DNA from: Calothrix membranacea FACHB-236 | Lineage (GTDB): Bacteria; Cyanobacteriota; Cyanobacteriia; Cyanobacteriales; Nostocaceae | Assembly (NCBI RefSeq): GCF_014696315.1 | Contig: NZ_JACJPX010000066.1 | Location: forward strand, 1-45,526 | Direction of reading: 5' to 3' | DNA length: 45,526 bases | Shown: one piece after another, positions 6,743 through 16,244 of the stretch | Layout of the letters: each line of letters begins with the position of its first letter | How positions within the stretch are numbered: position 1 is the stretch's first letter | Notes under the pieces: generated by a model | Database searches by the model: none | The model's input: the letters and a program-made list of their open reading frames with translations, nothing else | Told to the model about the DNA's origin: nothing | Made by a program: the position numbers and the translations under genes

Positions 6743-7129
6743 ATGGATTCAACGGTACAAGCCTTTAAATTGTATCTACAGGGCTGGTCGTTGAGGAAGC
6801 TAGAGAAGCATTTTGGTATACCAAATGAAACTATTGGATATCGATTCAGAGCTAAATACGGTAGAAATTATAAGCAGATCAAAAACTTCCTCCCAGTCAT
6901 CAGAGAGTACTTGAAGCGTAGAGATTTATCCACAAGAGATAAGGAACAAATATATAACTGGTTAACTAGTGATTCCTTATTCATAAGGTTGGTCTCTACC
7001 CAGAATAATTATAGAAATAAATTATATACAGACTCAGAAATTGGAAATCTCACTCGTAGGCAGTGTGGCCACAAAGATGAAGATTGGCGGAGATTATTTG
7101 AAATTATAGAGTTCAAGGAGGTTATCTAA
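6743..7129 (+). CDS. HTH protein (homeodomain-like)
   Basis: 128 aa. Residues ~5-45 (V-Q-A-F-K-L-Y-L-Q-G-W-S-L-R-K-L-E-K-H-F-G-I-P-N-E-T-I) form a homeodomain-like helix-turn-helix of the kind seen in transposase N-termini, phage regulators and small terminases. The remainder is basic and helical. Its stop overlaps the next ATG by one base. It lies directly upstream of the packaging genes and behind the shared promoter-like element, so a late-gene regulator is a reasonable guess. Confidence 0.65.
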   Translation: MDSTVQAFKLYLQGWSLRKLEKHFGIPNETIGYRFRAKYGRNYKQIKNFLPVIREYLKRRDLSTRDKEQIYNWLTSDSLFIRLVSTQNNYRNKLYTDSEIGNLTRRQCGHKDEDWRRLFEIIEFKEVI

Positions 7130-7560
7130 TGTACGTTTATAAGCAAGAACCTGGGCAGCCCAAACTTTATGTTAATGCTCCTATTGTGGAGCCAGTTATT
7201 AAAACTGGTTATATTGATTTCTCTGATTTGAGATATTGTCTGAGTCTTTACTACAAGGGTCTGCTTGATGACGTAGATAACTACCTAACTCGTATCTACA
7301 TGCAGCCCAGAGATTTATGCCCAGGCAATTCACTGTATGGTCTATTAGATACTGAATTAATGGAAGAAGCATTATCGTCGCTTCCAGAGGATTATGAGGC
7401 AGTAATTGAGATTAACTTTATTCAATCTCCTAGCGCTAGTGAAACACTGCAGCACCATTACGTTCACTCAGAAACACCCCTGCCTTTTTCTACGTGGATT
7501 GAAGACTTATATTGTGATGCCATCCATGAGCTAACAGAGCAAATCAGGCTGCTAATTTAG
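7129..7560 (+). CDS. hypothetical protein
   Basis: 143 aa, not recognised. It is acidic and rich in aromatic residues, with no membrane segment. Its ATG overlaps the stop of the HTH gene by one base (TAATG), so the two are translationally coupled. A possible role in late regulation or packaging is based on position only. Confidence 0.55.
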   Translation: MYVYKQEPGQPKLYVNAPIVEPVIKTGYIDFSDLRYCLSLYYKGLLDDVDNYLTRIYMQPRDLCPGNSLYGLLDTELMEEALSSLPEDYEAVIEINFIQSPSASETLQHHYVHSETPLPFSTWIEDLYCDAIHELTEQIRLLI

Positions 7561-7600
7561 TTACGCATTCACTAATAGATAGATAACAAAACACTTTAAA

Positions 7601-7616
7601 GGCACTCCTCAGTGCC
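7601..7616. other. short stem-loop at the start of the packaging operon
   Basis: GGCACT-CCTC-AGTGCC forms a 6-bp stem followed by AATTTTT. It overlaps the GTG start and AAAGG of the small-terminase gene. It could be a weak terminator for the upstream genes or control initiation of the terminase gene. Confidence 0.5.
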
Positions 7617-8118
7617 AATTTTTATGGCTACAAAATATTTAAAGGATCAGCACAGGGAGTTTTTGGCTCTACTGTTCTCTGGTCAAATAACTAAGGATGA
7701 TGTCCGTTCAATATTCCAAAAACAATTCCCTGATTTCGTTGAATTGTCAGATCGACAACTAGCAGAATTCCGTAGAGATTATCAGCACTTAGTTCTTGAG
7801 TTTAAAACCAATGATAAGCGGTCATATGAGGCAGCTACCAAATTTGGATTACTTAATTATGGAACTAGATATCTAAGAATTGCAGCTTTAGAGAGAGTTG
7901 TTGATTTTGCACTGAATGGTTATCAGGAAGATGTGATTGTTGCGGGGCAAGTCAGAACCATCACTAAGAAAGATTTATCTGTAGCTGTCCGGGCATTAAA
8001 TGCCATTAAGACTGAATCAGAGCAACTTAGTGGGCAAGACAGCACCACATACCAAATCAACGTTGAACGCGCCGTGCCACCCCAAGATATAGAAGATGAT
8101 GAACCTGACTTTGCATGA
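7612..8118 (+). CDS. terminase small subunit (probable)
   Basis: 168 aa from a GTG with AAAGG upstream; an ATG at 7624 is the alternative start but has no Shine-Dalgarno sequence. The protein is helical and basic, with a helix-turn-helix-like N-terminal half (Q-I-T-K-D-D-V-R-S-I-F) and an acidic tail (I-E-D-D-E-P-D-F). Small terminases recognise phage DNA and hand it to the large subunit. The assignment rests on length, helical composition and its 23-bp overlap with the large terminase. Confidence 0.65.
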   Translation: MPIFMATKYLKDQHREFLALLFSGQITKDDVRSIFQKQFPDFVELSDRQLAEFRRDYQHLVLEFKTNDKRSYEAATKFGLLNYGTRYLRIAALERVVDFALNGYQEDVIVAGQVRTITKKDLSVAVRALNAIKTESEQLSGQDSTTYQINVERAVPPQDIEDDEPDFA

Positions 8119-9334
8119 TGGTCAGCTTAAAATCTTCAACAATAAATCTCGTTTTAAATTAGTAGTTGCTGGAAGACGATTCGGAAAGAGTAGATATTTG
8201 CTTACAGAAGCAATAACCAAAGCTCTAAGTTTTAATCAACCAATTGACCCAGCTTCTCCCCCTGTCGTTTTGCTTGGGATACCTACGTTAAAACAGGCAC
8301 GACAAGTTCATTGGCAATCTATATTAAACTTGCTGGAAAAAGCCCCATTTGTTGAAGATATTTCTAAGTCTGACTACCGAGTTGTCTTTAAAGGCTCTAG
8401 ACCACACTTACTACTAAGGGGTACAGATTCTGATGCTGATGGTCTGCGGGGTCTAAAGATAGATTGGGCTGGTCTGGATGAGTTTCAAGACTTCTCGCTG
8501 GCATCCTGGGAGCAAGTAATTTTCCCTGCCCTTAGTGATACACCAAATTCCTCTGCATCAATTATTGCTACACCAAAAGGTCGCGCACATTGGCTTTATA
8601 AGTTTCATATCAACGCCAAAGCAGATAGGGATTGGAGTTATTTTCACTTTATTACAAAAGATAATCCGTTTGTTCCGCGTAAATTCCTACAGCAAGCCAA
8701 ACTAACTCTACCTCCAAGAGTATTTTTGCAGGAGTTTGAAGCAGATTTTACAAACTTTGAGGGGCAAATATTATCTGAGTTTGGTGATCACCATATAGTA
8801 GATAACTTACCAACTACTTTTGTCGGCACCTATCTAGGACTTGACTGGGGAGATTTACATCCAGCGCTCTGTGTTGTGGGGTTAGCTCAAGATAAAAGCT
8901 ATTACATCATTGATGAATGGACTAATCCCAACCCCACAACTCCTGTGGTGTTTGACCAGATACTAGAGAAAGCTTCTTATTTCTGCGATCGCTATAACAT
9001 ATATCGTTGCTTCGCAGACCCTAGCCGACCAGCCAGTATTCTAGAATTCCAGCGATATGGCAAGAACCGAAAAATCCCTGGTTTAGCAAAGACTGTAGCT
9101 GGTTTTAACAGAGTCAAGGAAGGAAATCAGACTGTTAATAATCTCTTCTTCCAGAATCGGTTGTTTATTAACTCAAAGCTTGGGTCGTTCGCTGATGAGC
9201 TAAGGAGTTATCACCGGAAGACTAAAGATGGTGAAATCATTGATGAGGTAGCACCAGGGCAAGAAGACCACCGGACAGACAGCTTGCGCTATGTCCTCGC
9301 AACTATTGAACAACGAAATAACTTATTGAAATGA
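8096..9334 (+). CDS. terL: terminase large subunit
   Basis: 412 aa, the DNA-packaging motor and head-filling nuclease. Walker A is A-G-R-R-F-G-K-S (25-32). Walker B ends with the catalytic pair D128-E129 in W-A-G-L-D-E, and the coupling motif follows at I-I-A-T-P-K. The C-terminal RNase H-like nuclease shows its acidic residues at L-G-L-D250-W-G, A-D308-P-S and D-H-R-T-D395-S. Length is typical. It overlaps the small subunit by 23 bp and the portal gene by 4 bp (ATGA), which implies coupled translation. Confidence 0.95.
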   Translation: MMNLTLHDGQLKIFNNKSRFKLVVAGRRFGKSRYLLTEAITKALSFNQPIDPASPPVVLLGIPTLKQARQVHWQSILNLLEKAPFVEDISKSDYRVVFKGSRPHLLLRGTDSDADGLRGLKIDWAGLDEFQDFSLASWEQVIFPALSDTPNSSASIIATPKGRAHWLYKFHINAKADRDWSYFHFITKDNPFVPRKFLQQAKLTLPPRVFLQEFEADFTNFEGQILSEFGDHHIVDNLPTTFVGTYLGLDWGDLHPALCVVGLAQDKSYYIIDEWTNPNPTTPVVFDQILEKASYFCDRYNIYRCFADPSRPASILEFQRYGKNRKIPGLAKTVAGFNRVKEGNQTVNNLFFQNRLFINSKLGSFADELRSYHRKTKDGEIIDEVAPGQEDHRTDSLRYVLATIEQRNNLLK

Positions 9335-10836
9335 ACTATCCGCTTTTTCTAGATTTAAAAGTATTACAAACTGAACACCCAGACTTCACAGAGTGGAAAC
9401 CCGCCTTCCAGGAGATTGATTTACTGTCTGCGGGTGGCTACAGACTCAAGAACCAGATTCAGCAATTCTTACCACGCAGAGCCGGGGAGTCTGAAGAAAT
9501 ATATGAGATTAGACTTAAGAAATTTACTTACTCTAACATCCTTGGCTCTGCCGTAAACAAGCAATTAAGTAAGTTTGCTAATAGTTCTCTATCAATTTCT
9601 GGTATTGAGTCTAATCAGTCATTCTGGGAAGAATTCCGTGATGATACAGACCTGGCAGGTCGCTCTGAGAAAGATTTACTATCAACAATCTTCCGGGAGT
9701 GCCTTAAGTTTGGGAAGTGTTATCTCCATGTAGATAAACCCGCCACAGATGTAAAACCAGTTAACAGAGCGCAGGAACAGTTATTAGGCATTCGCCCATA
9801 CATAACTATATATAGTGCCCAACAAGTCATTAACTGGAGTGAGAGCCGGGGAGATTTGGATTGGATTAAGGTCTTCCAATTAATTAATGACACAACTAAT
9901 CCCTTAATTCCGCCCCAAGTTCGCGCAGTCTGGACATTCATCGACCGTGAATATGTTGCTAAGTATTCCGCGCTTGTTGAACTTGATTCCCGTGGTGCCA
10001 TCAAAAACATCATTAATGCCGATGGTTCCAAATCAATTACCGAAGCTGAGATTCCATTAGTTTCTCTGATCCAACACGGCTTAGGGACTATCCCTGTAAT
10101 TAAAGCTGAAGTCCCCTCAGACTTATGGGCTGGTGACCAAGCTACATCCAAGGCTTTGGAACATTTGCGGATTGATTGCAGCAAATATGATATGTTGACG
10201 CTTGCCTACTTCCAGCGCACGTTTAAGCGTGTCCAGACACCTGATGGAGATATTAACAACACCTATGAGGGTGATGGTGATGAAATACCCACAGGTCTGC
10301 AGCACGTTCTGGAGTTGGAGAAGTTTGAGTGGAGTGAACCAACAGGAACAATTATTAATCAAATGCGGGAATCTCTTACCCAGATTGAGAATCAGGTAAA
10401 GGATTTAATTGCTATTGGTGGTGTTAGTTCTGAGCAGTCTGCTGTTCAGCAATCCGGCGTATCTAAGAAAATGGACTTCTATGACCAGGAAGCTATTCTC
10501 CGGGCTTATGGTGCAATTATCTGTGATGTCTACCAAGACACGCTTCAATTAGTGGCGCGATCGCAAGGACTGAATGACCAAATCTCGGTTAGTGGTTTAG
10601 ACCGATTTGATTTGGATAATCTGGATGATGTCTTAGTTAATGTCAAAGCAATTTCACTGATTGACTTTAATGCTCTGCGGAGCCAGCTACCACCATCAGC
10701 CTTTAATCTCGTATACCGCAAGGTAATTAATCTACTGCTTGGTAATTTATCACCTGAGCAGCAATCAGTTATTGAACAGGAGATTGAATCAATAGTTAAT
10801 GCTCCTCAACCCCAGACTTACGCAAATTCTAATTAA
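9331..10836 (+). CDS. portal protein
   Basis: 501 aa. Length, position right after the large terminase (ATGA overlap) and mixed alpha/beta composition fit the dodecameric portal through which DNA enters the head. Seen in the sequence: a helical N-terminal third, a beta-rich centre (~150-280), and a long helix followed by the Ser/Gln-rich loop G-G-V-S-S-E-Q-S-A-V-Q-Q-S-G (~370), where the tunnel loop of portal proteins would lie. It resembles the DUF4055-like portal group, though no single motif is diagnostic. Confidence 0.8.
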   Translation: MNYPLFLDLKVLQTEHPDFTEWKPAFQEIDLLSAGGYRLKNQIQQFLPRRAGESEEIYEIRLKKFTYSNILGSAVNKQLSKFANSSLSISGIESNQSFWEEFRDDTDLAGRSEKDLLSTIFRECLKFGKCYLHVDKPATDVKPVNRAQEQLLGIRPYITIYSAQQVINWSESRGDLDWIKVFQLINDTTNPLIPPQVRAVWTFIDREYVAKYSALVELDSRGAIKNIINADGSKSITEAEIPLVSLIQHGLGTIPVIKAEVPSDLWAGDQATSKALEHLRIDCSKYDMLTLAYFQRTFKRVQTPDGDINNTYEGDGDEIPTGLQHVLELEKFEWSEPTGTIINQMRESLTQIENQVKDLIAIGGVSSEQSAVQQSGVSKKMDFYDQEAILRAYGAIICDVYQDTLQLVARSQGLNDQISVSGLDRFDLDNLDDVLVNVKAISLIDFNALRSQLPPSAFNLVYRKVINLLLGNLSPEQQSVIEQEIESIVNAPQPQTYANSN

Positions 10837-10927
10837 TAGATAGTGCCAACTGGTAAGGCTTAAACCAGACAACCGGAACTGCCCGGATAACTTATAGCAG
10901 ATATCCTATATTAAGGAATTTTTAGAA

Positions 10928-11512
10928 ATGACACCCGAAGAAATCAAGCAAATTATCACAGAGAGTTTAGTTGAAGTTAAAACTGAGCTTCTAGCTGAAG
11001 TTGATCGTAAGAACGCTGGACTTGCCAGTTCATTAACAAAAGAGATTAAGAAAATAGTTCCCTCCGCCCCTACAACATCCACAGAACCCGATGTTGAGGA
11101 GCCAAAGGAGAAATTAAGTCTCAAGGCATTACAGCAACAGATTAGCGACTTACAAACTCAGTTAACAGAGAAAGACAAACAGGCGTTTGCTGCGAAACGA
11201 GCATCGGCTGTTTCTTCTGCAATCACTAAGACTAATGCTCTCAGTACCTCCACTCTCCACAAATTATTCATGATTGAACATCAGGATTTATTGAAGGAAG
11301 AAGATGGTGCTTGGTTTGTCGAAAAGGGTGGAAACGTCACTAGTTTAGATGACGCTATTAGAAATTATCTAAACACAGATGAAGGGAAGTTCTTTGTACC
11401 TCCTAGTGGAGTGAATGGTTCCTCATCACAAGAAACAAAAACAACCCCGGCTACCCCAGGAGTGAATCCTAAAGCTGCGGATTTGTTATTTGAAGCATTT
11501 TCACAAACCTAG
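10928..11512 (+). CDS. capsid scaffold-like protein
   Basis: 194 aa, rich in Lys, Glu, Ser, Thr and Gln, with a central coiled coil (L-K-A-L-Q-Q-Q-I-S-D-L-Q-T-Q-L-T-E-K) and a low-complexity C-terminus. It lies directly before the major capsid gene, where tailed phages usually place a scaffold or protease. No protease active site is visible, so a scaffold is favoured. A 91-bp gap after the portal gene contains a small hairpin (CTGGT/ACCAG) and an AAGGA ribosome-binding site. Confidence 0.7.
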   Translation: MTPEEIKQIITESLVEVKTELLAEVDRKNAGLASSLTKEIKKIVPSAPTTSTEPDVEEPKEKLSLKALQQQISDLQTQLTEKDKQAFAAKRASAVSSAITKTNALSTSTLHKLFMIEHQDLLKEEDGAWFVEKGGNVTSLDDAIRNYLNTDEGKFFVPPSGVNGSSSQETKTTPATPGVNPKAADLLFEAFSQT

Positions 11513-11540
11513 AAAATTAAACAGAAATTAAAGAAAAGAT

Positions 11541-12500
11541 ATGGCAGTTATTGCTGATGCAACTAAATCATTACAGTTGCTTGTTGAGGAAGAGGTAGCC
11601 GCTTTACAGTTCAATCAATATCCAGTATTGAACCGTCTGCAAAAGCGTGTTACAAGTCAAAAAACAATTAAATGGAATGCTAATGTTGGTGGAGCCACAG
11701 TTGTCGGTGAAGCTACAACCGCTAGCGTATCCACCTACTCAGAAGATGTTGTTAAGGGTGCATCGTTAGCTATTGGTTCCAACCGCTTTCGGAGTTCCTT
11801 CCAAGTTCAGAAAGAAGATTTAGCAGAAGCGGCTTCTGCTGGTAAAGGTGCGCTCCGCGACTTATTTGGATATGAAATCCAGTCAGGCATGAGAGCTATT
11901 CTGGAGACACTCTCTGGTCGTATTTACACAGGAACAGGACTTGCTACTCATGGTGGTGTTATTGGTCTGGGTTCCATCGTTGCCAACGCTGCTTATGCTG
12001 GCATTGACCCTGCTACTGACACAGCTTGGTCTTGTTATGTTAATACCAACGCTTCCAACAGAGCCTTAACATCCGCATTGCTTTCTGCAATGGAAGTAAA
12101 TGTTAAGACAGTTAAGTTTGGTAATTACACCGCAATTTATACCACCCCCTCCATCGTTGAGCGATATAAGGATTTATTTGCGGCTAATAATTCCATTATT
12201 AACCAACTACCCGCAGGCGTTGCTGACTTAGGCTACACAGGCGTTACCTACTTAGGTAGACCTCTAATTGGTGACCCTTATTGCCCTGCTAACACCATGT
12301 ACTTTGTTAATGAACCTGAATTAGCTTTGTACACATTTAGACAAAATAATACTAGTTCTGACATGGGTATGCAGTTCGCTATTACCAAGATAGAGAACAC
12401 AAACCCTGATGCTGAGAACTATGCAATTACCCTCAAAGCTCAGTTGAAGGCGCATAACCGTCCTAAAGCAGTTGCGATGTTGGAAAAAATCACTGAGTAA
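11541..12500 (+). CDS. major capsid protein (HK97 fold)
   Basis: 319 aa. It opens with a helical N-arm, followed by a segment rich in Gly, Ala, Thr and Val around G-A-T-V-V-G-E-A-T-T (E-loop/P-domain type). The long spine helix lies at L-R-D-L-F-G-Y-E-I-Q-S-G-M-R-A-I-L-E-T-L. A C-terminal A-domain contains T-G-V-T-Y-L-G-R-P-L-I-G-D-P. Length, order and position after the scaffold identify it as the HK97-type shell protein. No N-terminal protease-cleaved delta domain is obvious. Confidence 0.9.
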   Translation: MAVIADATKSLQLLVEEEVAALQFNQYPVLNRLQKRVTSQKTIKWNANVGGATVVGEATTASVSTYSEDVVKGASLAIGSNRFRSSFQVQKEDLAEAASAGKGALRDLFGYEIQSGMRAILETLSGRIYTGTGLATHGGVIGLGSIVANAAYAGIDPATDTAWSCYVNTNASNRALTSALLSAMEVNVKTVKFGNYTAIYTTPSIVERYKDLFAANNSIINQLPAGVADLGYTGVTYLGRPLIGDPYCPANTMYFVNEPELALYTFRQNNTSSDMGMQFAITKIENTNPDAENYAITLKAQLKAHNRPKAVAMLEKITE

Positions 12501-12505
12501 AGATA

Positions 12506-12853
12506 ATGGCTAACTTCTCCTCGACTGAAATTCAGAAGATAGAGATGGTGTTAGGATACAACGCCCCCATCTCTTCAGTAGTTCATAGTCAGTTATCTAC
12601 TGATTATCATCAAGTTGTGTATGACCGCGCCCTAAAAATTCTGGACAATTTAGATGCCATTGACCTCAAACTAAATGAGGCGTTGGATACAAGTTATGTT
12701 GTTGAGTCCCGTGGAGCCAAATTGTCATACCCCCTGCACGTAAGACACTTAAAATCTGAAGCTTCTCGACTTTTGAAGGAGTTAGCCTTTAATCTTTCTG
12801 TGGATGTAGCATACAACAAATATTCCCCCTACCAAAGCAAAGCTTACTGGTAA
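12506..12853 (+). CDS. head-tail connector candidate
   Basis: 115 aa, all-helical (Y-D-R-A-L-K-I-L-D-N-L-D-A-I-D-L-K-L, then H-L-K-S-E-A-S-R-L-L-K-E-L-A). It begins 5 bp after the major capsid gene and precedes a gp10-like neck protein. Tailed phages place the gp6/gp15-type adaptor here. No sequence motif proves the role. Confidence 0.6.
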   Translation: MANFSSTEIQKIEMVLGYNAPISSVVHSQLSTDYHQVVYDRALKILDNLDAIDLKLNEALDTSYVVESRGAKLSYPLHVRHLKSEASRLLKELAFNLSVDVAYNKYSPYQSKAYW

Positions 12854-12858
12854 ATCTA

Positions 12859-13176
12859 ATGTTTTCCTATCACATAAAAGCATCTGGCCCGTTATTTGAA
12901 AAACACGGGATAGCAAAACAAATATTAAACAGTGTATTAGAGGAAACAGCAGATTGGGCACAGAATAGAATCAAAAATCTAACTCCTGTACGAACTGGAA
13001 GGTTAAAAGCAGGATGGGTTATATCCACCAGTAAATCAGCGATAAGAGTAGATAATCCAACACCTTATGCACCATTCGTTGAGAAGCGGGTTGGTATGGT
13101 ATCCAAGACGGTTCCTGATGTACAGGAAAAGCTTATTGCTAATGCTCAGAAATTAATCAAAACTAAACTTCAATGA
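12859..13176 (+). CDS. HK97 gp10-like neck/tail-completion protein
   Basis: 105 aa. A helix leads to the family hallmark T-P-V-R-T-G-R-L-K-A-G-W, followed by strands and N-P-T-P-Y-A-P-F-V-E, then a basic C-terminal helix. HK97 gp10-type proteins seal the head-tail junction. It overlaps the next gene by 4 bp (ATGA). Confidence 0.85.
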   Translation: MFSYHIKASGPLFEKHGIAKQILNSVLEETADWAQNRIKNLTPVRTGRLKAGWVISTSKSAIRVDNPTPYAPFVEKRVGMVSKTVPDVQEKLIANAQKLIKTKLQ

Positions 13177-13655
13177 GTCTTTACACTAAACTCGCTGAGG
13201 TAGAGGGAAAGATAGCTGCTGTGGAAGTGAAGCTTGGGTTGCCGCAGCGTAGACATTTACTTGTAAGGCATAAGACTTTAAATACAACAACACGGCTTGA
13301 GGAAATAACAGACACTCTGATATTACCTCAGCCTTACGTTGTTAATATTTCTCCACGGTTTGCCAATTTGCAGGTAGCTATTGAGGGTGCAGACTCTATT
13401 TATCTATCTGTGAATGATTTACAGGTAGAAATCCCAAGAACCTTCCCCAAATCACTTTTCCTTCCTAGCGCACCAACAAGAGCAACTTTCACTCTAGAAC
13501 CCCCCATATCTAATAACCAGGTAGTTTATAGTAATCCAACTACAAAAGTGATTAATGGGGTAAAAACATATAAATTGCTTGCGCTAATGGAGAGTGATCC
13601 TACCTTATGGAAACTTGTCCTCAGAAAAGAATCAGACAATAAGAATTTCACATGA
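13173..13655 (+). CDS. hypothetical neck-region protein
   Basis: 160 aa, not recognised. After a short helical start, most of the protein is beta-rich (Y-V-V-N-I-S-P-R-F-A-N-L-Q-V-A and later strands). It overlaps both neighbours by 4 bp, in a stretch between the gp10-like gene and the probable tail terminator. A structural neck protein is inferred from position. Confidence 0.65.
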   Translation: MSLYTKLAEVEGKIAAVEVKLGLPQRRHLLVRHKTLNTTTRLEEITDTLILPQPYVVNISPRFANLQVAIEGADSIYLSVNDLQVEIPRTFPKSLFLPSAPTRATFTLEPPISNNQVVYSNPTTKVINGVKTYKLLALMESDPTLWKLVLRKESDNKNFT

Positions 13656-14272
13656 ATATCCAAGATGTTCGGGAACGAATATCAGAGTTTTTATCAGTTA
13701 GGGTCAGGATTGATTTTTGGGGATTAGACTATCCAGACGATCTGTACACGCAAATTCTTTCTAATACCCTACCTGCTTGTTCAGCGATTGCCCTTCCAAT
13801 TCAGAATGTATTTCATTATAAGGAAGGGTTTAATTTAGTAAAGACTAAAGCACGATTCCCCTACAGAATTGCTTACAGGTTTCCGGGACAATTAAGTTTT
13901 CATGACCTCCCGTTCCCTGCATTGGAAGGGATGTTGTCTTACCTACAAATATTGTCGCTGTTACAAATACCCGACCCCAGCATAACCTCATTTGCCCCTG
14001 CAGACTTGGAAGATGCGGTTACAGTTTCACGGACTGAAGATTTAAATGCAGAAGGGGATTGGGTTGTCTTCATAAACTTTGCTTTTGATGTTGAGTTTAA
14101 TACAACAACCATTCCTGACCTAACAGACTTACAGCCCCCTGATTATTACGATTTCCAAGACCCACCCGCTGTTGAGGAAGTAAATGTTCGGATTAACCGA
14201 GCGAAACAGCAGTTTAAGACTACAAATCCCTCAACCTACATTCTCGATTCAGAAATTAAGATAAATCCTTAA
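13652..14272 (+). CDS. probable tail-terminator/neck protein
   Basis: 206 aa, not recognised by motif. Mixed alpha/beta, with a beta-rich central part and a Pro/Asp-rich stretch (P-D-L-T-D-L-Q-P-P-D-Y-Y). It directly precedes the sheath gene (2-bp gap). In contractile-tailed phages the tail terminator commonly occupies this slot, where it stops tube growth and joins tail to neck. Confidence 0.6.
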   Translation: MNIQDVRERISEFLSVRVRIDFWGLDYPDDLYTQILSNTLPACSAIALPIQNVFHYKEGFNLVKTKARFPYRIAYRFPGQLSFHDLPFPALEGMLSYLQILSLLQIPDPSITSFAPADLEDAVTVSRTEDLNAEGDWVVFINFAFDVEFNTTTIPDLTDLQPPDYYDFQDPPAVEEVNVRINRAKQQFKTTNPSTYILDSEIKINP

Positions 14273-14274
14273 AT

Positions 14275-15753
14275 ATGACAAATATCAACGCTTTTAGCAG
14301 CTTTAAGGCTCCTGGTGTTCGCGTTGTCGAATCCACATATGGATATCGCTCATTAGAAGTTGCTTCCTTTGAATCAGTTTATATGATTGGTTCTAGTGCT
14401 TCTGGGAGCTTCCTAACTCCTACCCAAGTAACTTCATTAACTGATTTTACAAATGTATTTGGTGCATCTCCTAGTGAGGCTGCTGTTAAATTATTCTTCC
14501 GCAATGATCGGCGTGGCATTCTCTACTTTACACGCACTCCTATTGCTAAGAGATTTACAGTCACCGTTTCCACTGCTGTAGCAGGTGCTTATACAGTCAC
14601 AATCAACGGAACTGCAGTTACTTACACTGCACCCGCTAGCCCCTCACCTACTCTAGCAAGTGTTGCTACAGGTTTACTCACAGCTATTAATAACTCTTCT
14701 GTAGCTAATGCAGTTACTGCTGTTGCAGGGTCAGACACAGATAAAGTTGTTGTTAGAGCAGACGACCCGCTGGCTAATTTAACAGTTACAGTTGGTTCTA
14801 ATTTGGCAGTAGCTGCCTTGAACCTAACCACACCTGGGTCTAGCGATTATGTTTATGCAATTGAGAACTCCTTCGACTCCGAAGATGGATGGAATCAAGG
14901 TTTCATAATTGCTCCTGAAGTATTCCAATTAATCACCACTCAATCTGATCGTCTAGCCGTTGGCTCCGCAATGGAAGCTTTAGCTAGTGATGAAGCATTT
15001 GATTGGGTTGCCTTAATTGATGCTGGTTCTGGGTTGACTGTAGCTGAAGCTCAAGCTGAAGGTGTTTTGTACACCAGCCCACAGGGTCACTCCGGTTTCT
15101 TTTACCCTTACCTAACAGATTTGGAAGATGGTACAGTTCCTCCTTCCCCTGCTGTAGCTGGTGTTGCCACACGTCGATATCGTGAAGAAGGTTTCCAACA
15201 ACCCCCTGCTGGTGCTAAATACCCAGTGCTGGGTGTTAAGGATGTTGTGACAAAGGTTAATACTCAACAGCAAGAAACTTTAAACCCTTTGGGTATTAAC
15301 ATCATCCGAAATCTTAGAAATAAGGGTATTTGTGTATGGGCAATGAGAACTCGTTCCACTTCTGAGTTCTACACATTCCTATCCACCCGTGTTGTCATGA
15401 ACGTTTTGAATGGTTCCTTGCGTTCATCCTTTGACAATGACCTGTTCTCTGTAATTGATGGTCAAGGGGTTCTCTTGAACACAATAGCCCAAACAGCTAG
15501 TGCATTATGCTCCCGTTTATGGCGTGGTAAAGCATTATTTGGCGCAACTGAAGCTGAGGCTTTTGAAGTTAAGTGTGATTTTGAGAATAATCCACCCGAA
15601 ATCTTAGAGCAAGGTAGTGTGATCCTTGAGGTTTATGTTGTTCCAACACCTCCAATGGAAAGATTACTAATTAACACCATTCGCGTGAGTATTGGTACTC
15701 TACCCCTCAACCAAGACCAAGTACAAGCCCAGTTAATTCAGCCAGCAGTATAA
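14275..15753 (+). CDS. contractile tail sheath protein
   Basis: 492 aa. The N-terminus F-K-A-P-G-V-R-V-V-E and the C-terminus with V-P-T-P-P-M-E-R-L-L-I-N-T-I-R-V-S-I-G-T are typical of the phage tail sheath family, in which the termini form the handshake between sheath rings. Residues ~100-195 are a Thr/Ala/Val-rich beta domain inserted on the sheath exterior. G-I-C-V-W-A-M-R-T-R and F-L-S-T-R-V-V belong to the conserved C-terminal core. This gene defines the prophage as a myovirus type. Confidence 0.95.
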   Translation: MTNINAFSSFKAPGVRVVESTYGYRSLEVASFESVYMIGSSASGSFLTPTQVTSLTDFTNVFGASPSEAAVKLFFRNDRRGILYFTRTPIAKRFTVTVSTAVAGAYTVTINGTAVTYTAPASPSPTLASVATGLLTAINNSSVANAVTAVAGSDTDKVVVRADDPLANLTVTVGSNLAVAALNLTTPGSSDYVYAIENSFDSEDGWNQGFIIAPEVFQLITTQSDRLAVGSAMEALASDEAFDWVALIDAGSGLTVAEAQAEGVLYTSPQGHSGFFYPYLTDLEDGTVPPSPAVAGVATRRYREEGFQQPPAGAKYPVLGVKDVVTKVNTQQQETLNPLGINIIRNLRNKGICVWAMRTRSTSEFYTFLSTRVVMNVLNGSLRSSFDNDLFSVIDGQGVLLNTIAQTASALCSRLWRGKALFGATEAEAFEVKCDFENNPPEILEQGSVILEVYVVPTPPMERLLINTIRVSIGTLPLNQDQVQAQLIQPAV

Positions 15754-15773
15754 GTAATTTGAGGAATTAAATA

Positions 15774-16235
15774 ATGAGATTGCAAGACCTTTCCCCAATT
15801 AGCAACAGTGATTTTCTAATTACTATTGCTGGGCTGAATAACATTTACTGGACAACCTTCTCTGGCGTTAAAGTTAGCTACAAGCGTGCATCTTACAATG
15901 ATGGTTTGTCTAATACTACCCGCATGGCTGAAGGTGGAACTAAAGAATATCAGCCCGTAACTGTTAGCAAACCTTACGACCCTGAGAAAGACCAACCAGC
16001 TATTGATTTCATTAAACGGCACGAAGACGGAAGCATATTTGACCTTGTGCTGCGCCCAGTTAAGAAAGTAACCAACACCCAAGGTACAGATACCTTCCGT
16101 GGCAATAAAGCTTGGTATTTATCTGGTTGTAGAATCTCTAGCTGGAGTTGTGCAGAAGGTGTTGATACTGCTGATGGTTCCAAAGTAACAACCCTGCAGA
16201 TTGAATTCAGCATTGAAAGTGCAGAACTAAAATAA
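15774..16235 (+). CDS. tail tube protein (T4 gp19-like)
   Basis: 153 aa. The sequence matches the phage tube family: N-S-D-F-L-I-T-I-A-G-L at the start, a strand ending in F-S-G-V-K-V-S-Y, the conserved V-T-V-S-K-P-Y-D segment, and a last strand T-L-Q-I-E-F-S-I-E-S. It follows the sheath gene by 20 bp, the normal order. Rings of this protein form the inner tube driven out on contraction. Confidence 0.93.
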   Translation: MRLQDLSPISNSDFLITIAGLNNIYWTTFSGVKVSYKRASYNDGLSNTTRMAEGGTKEYQPVTVSKPYDPEKDQPAIDFIKRHEDGSIFDLVLRPVKKVTNTQGTDTFRGNKAWYLSGCRISSWSCAEGVDTADGSKVTTLQIEFSIESAELK

Positions 16236-16244
16236 TAGGAAATT

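Noticed and set aside
9720-10399. Open frames on both strands inside the portal gene
   Set aside because: They are overlapped by a well-supported portal gene and lack ribosome-binding sites or recognisable sequence.
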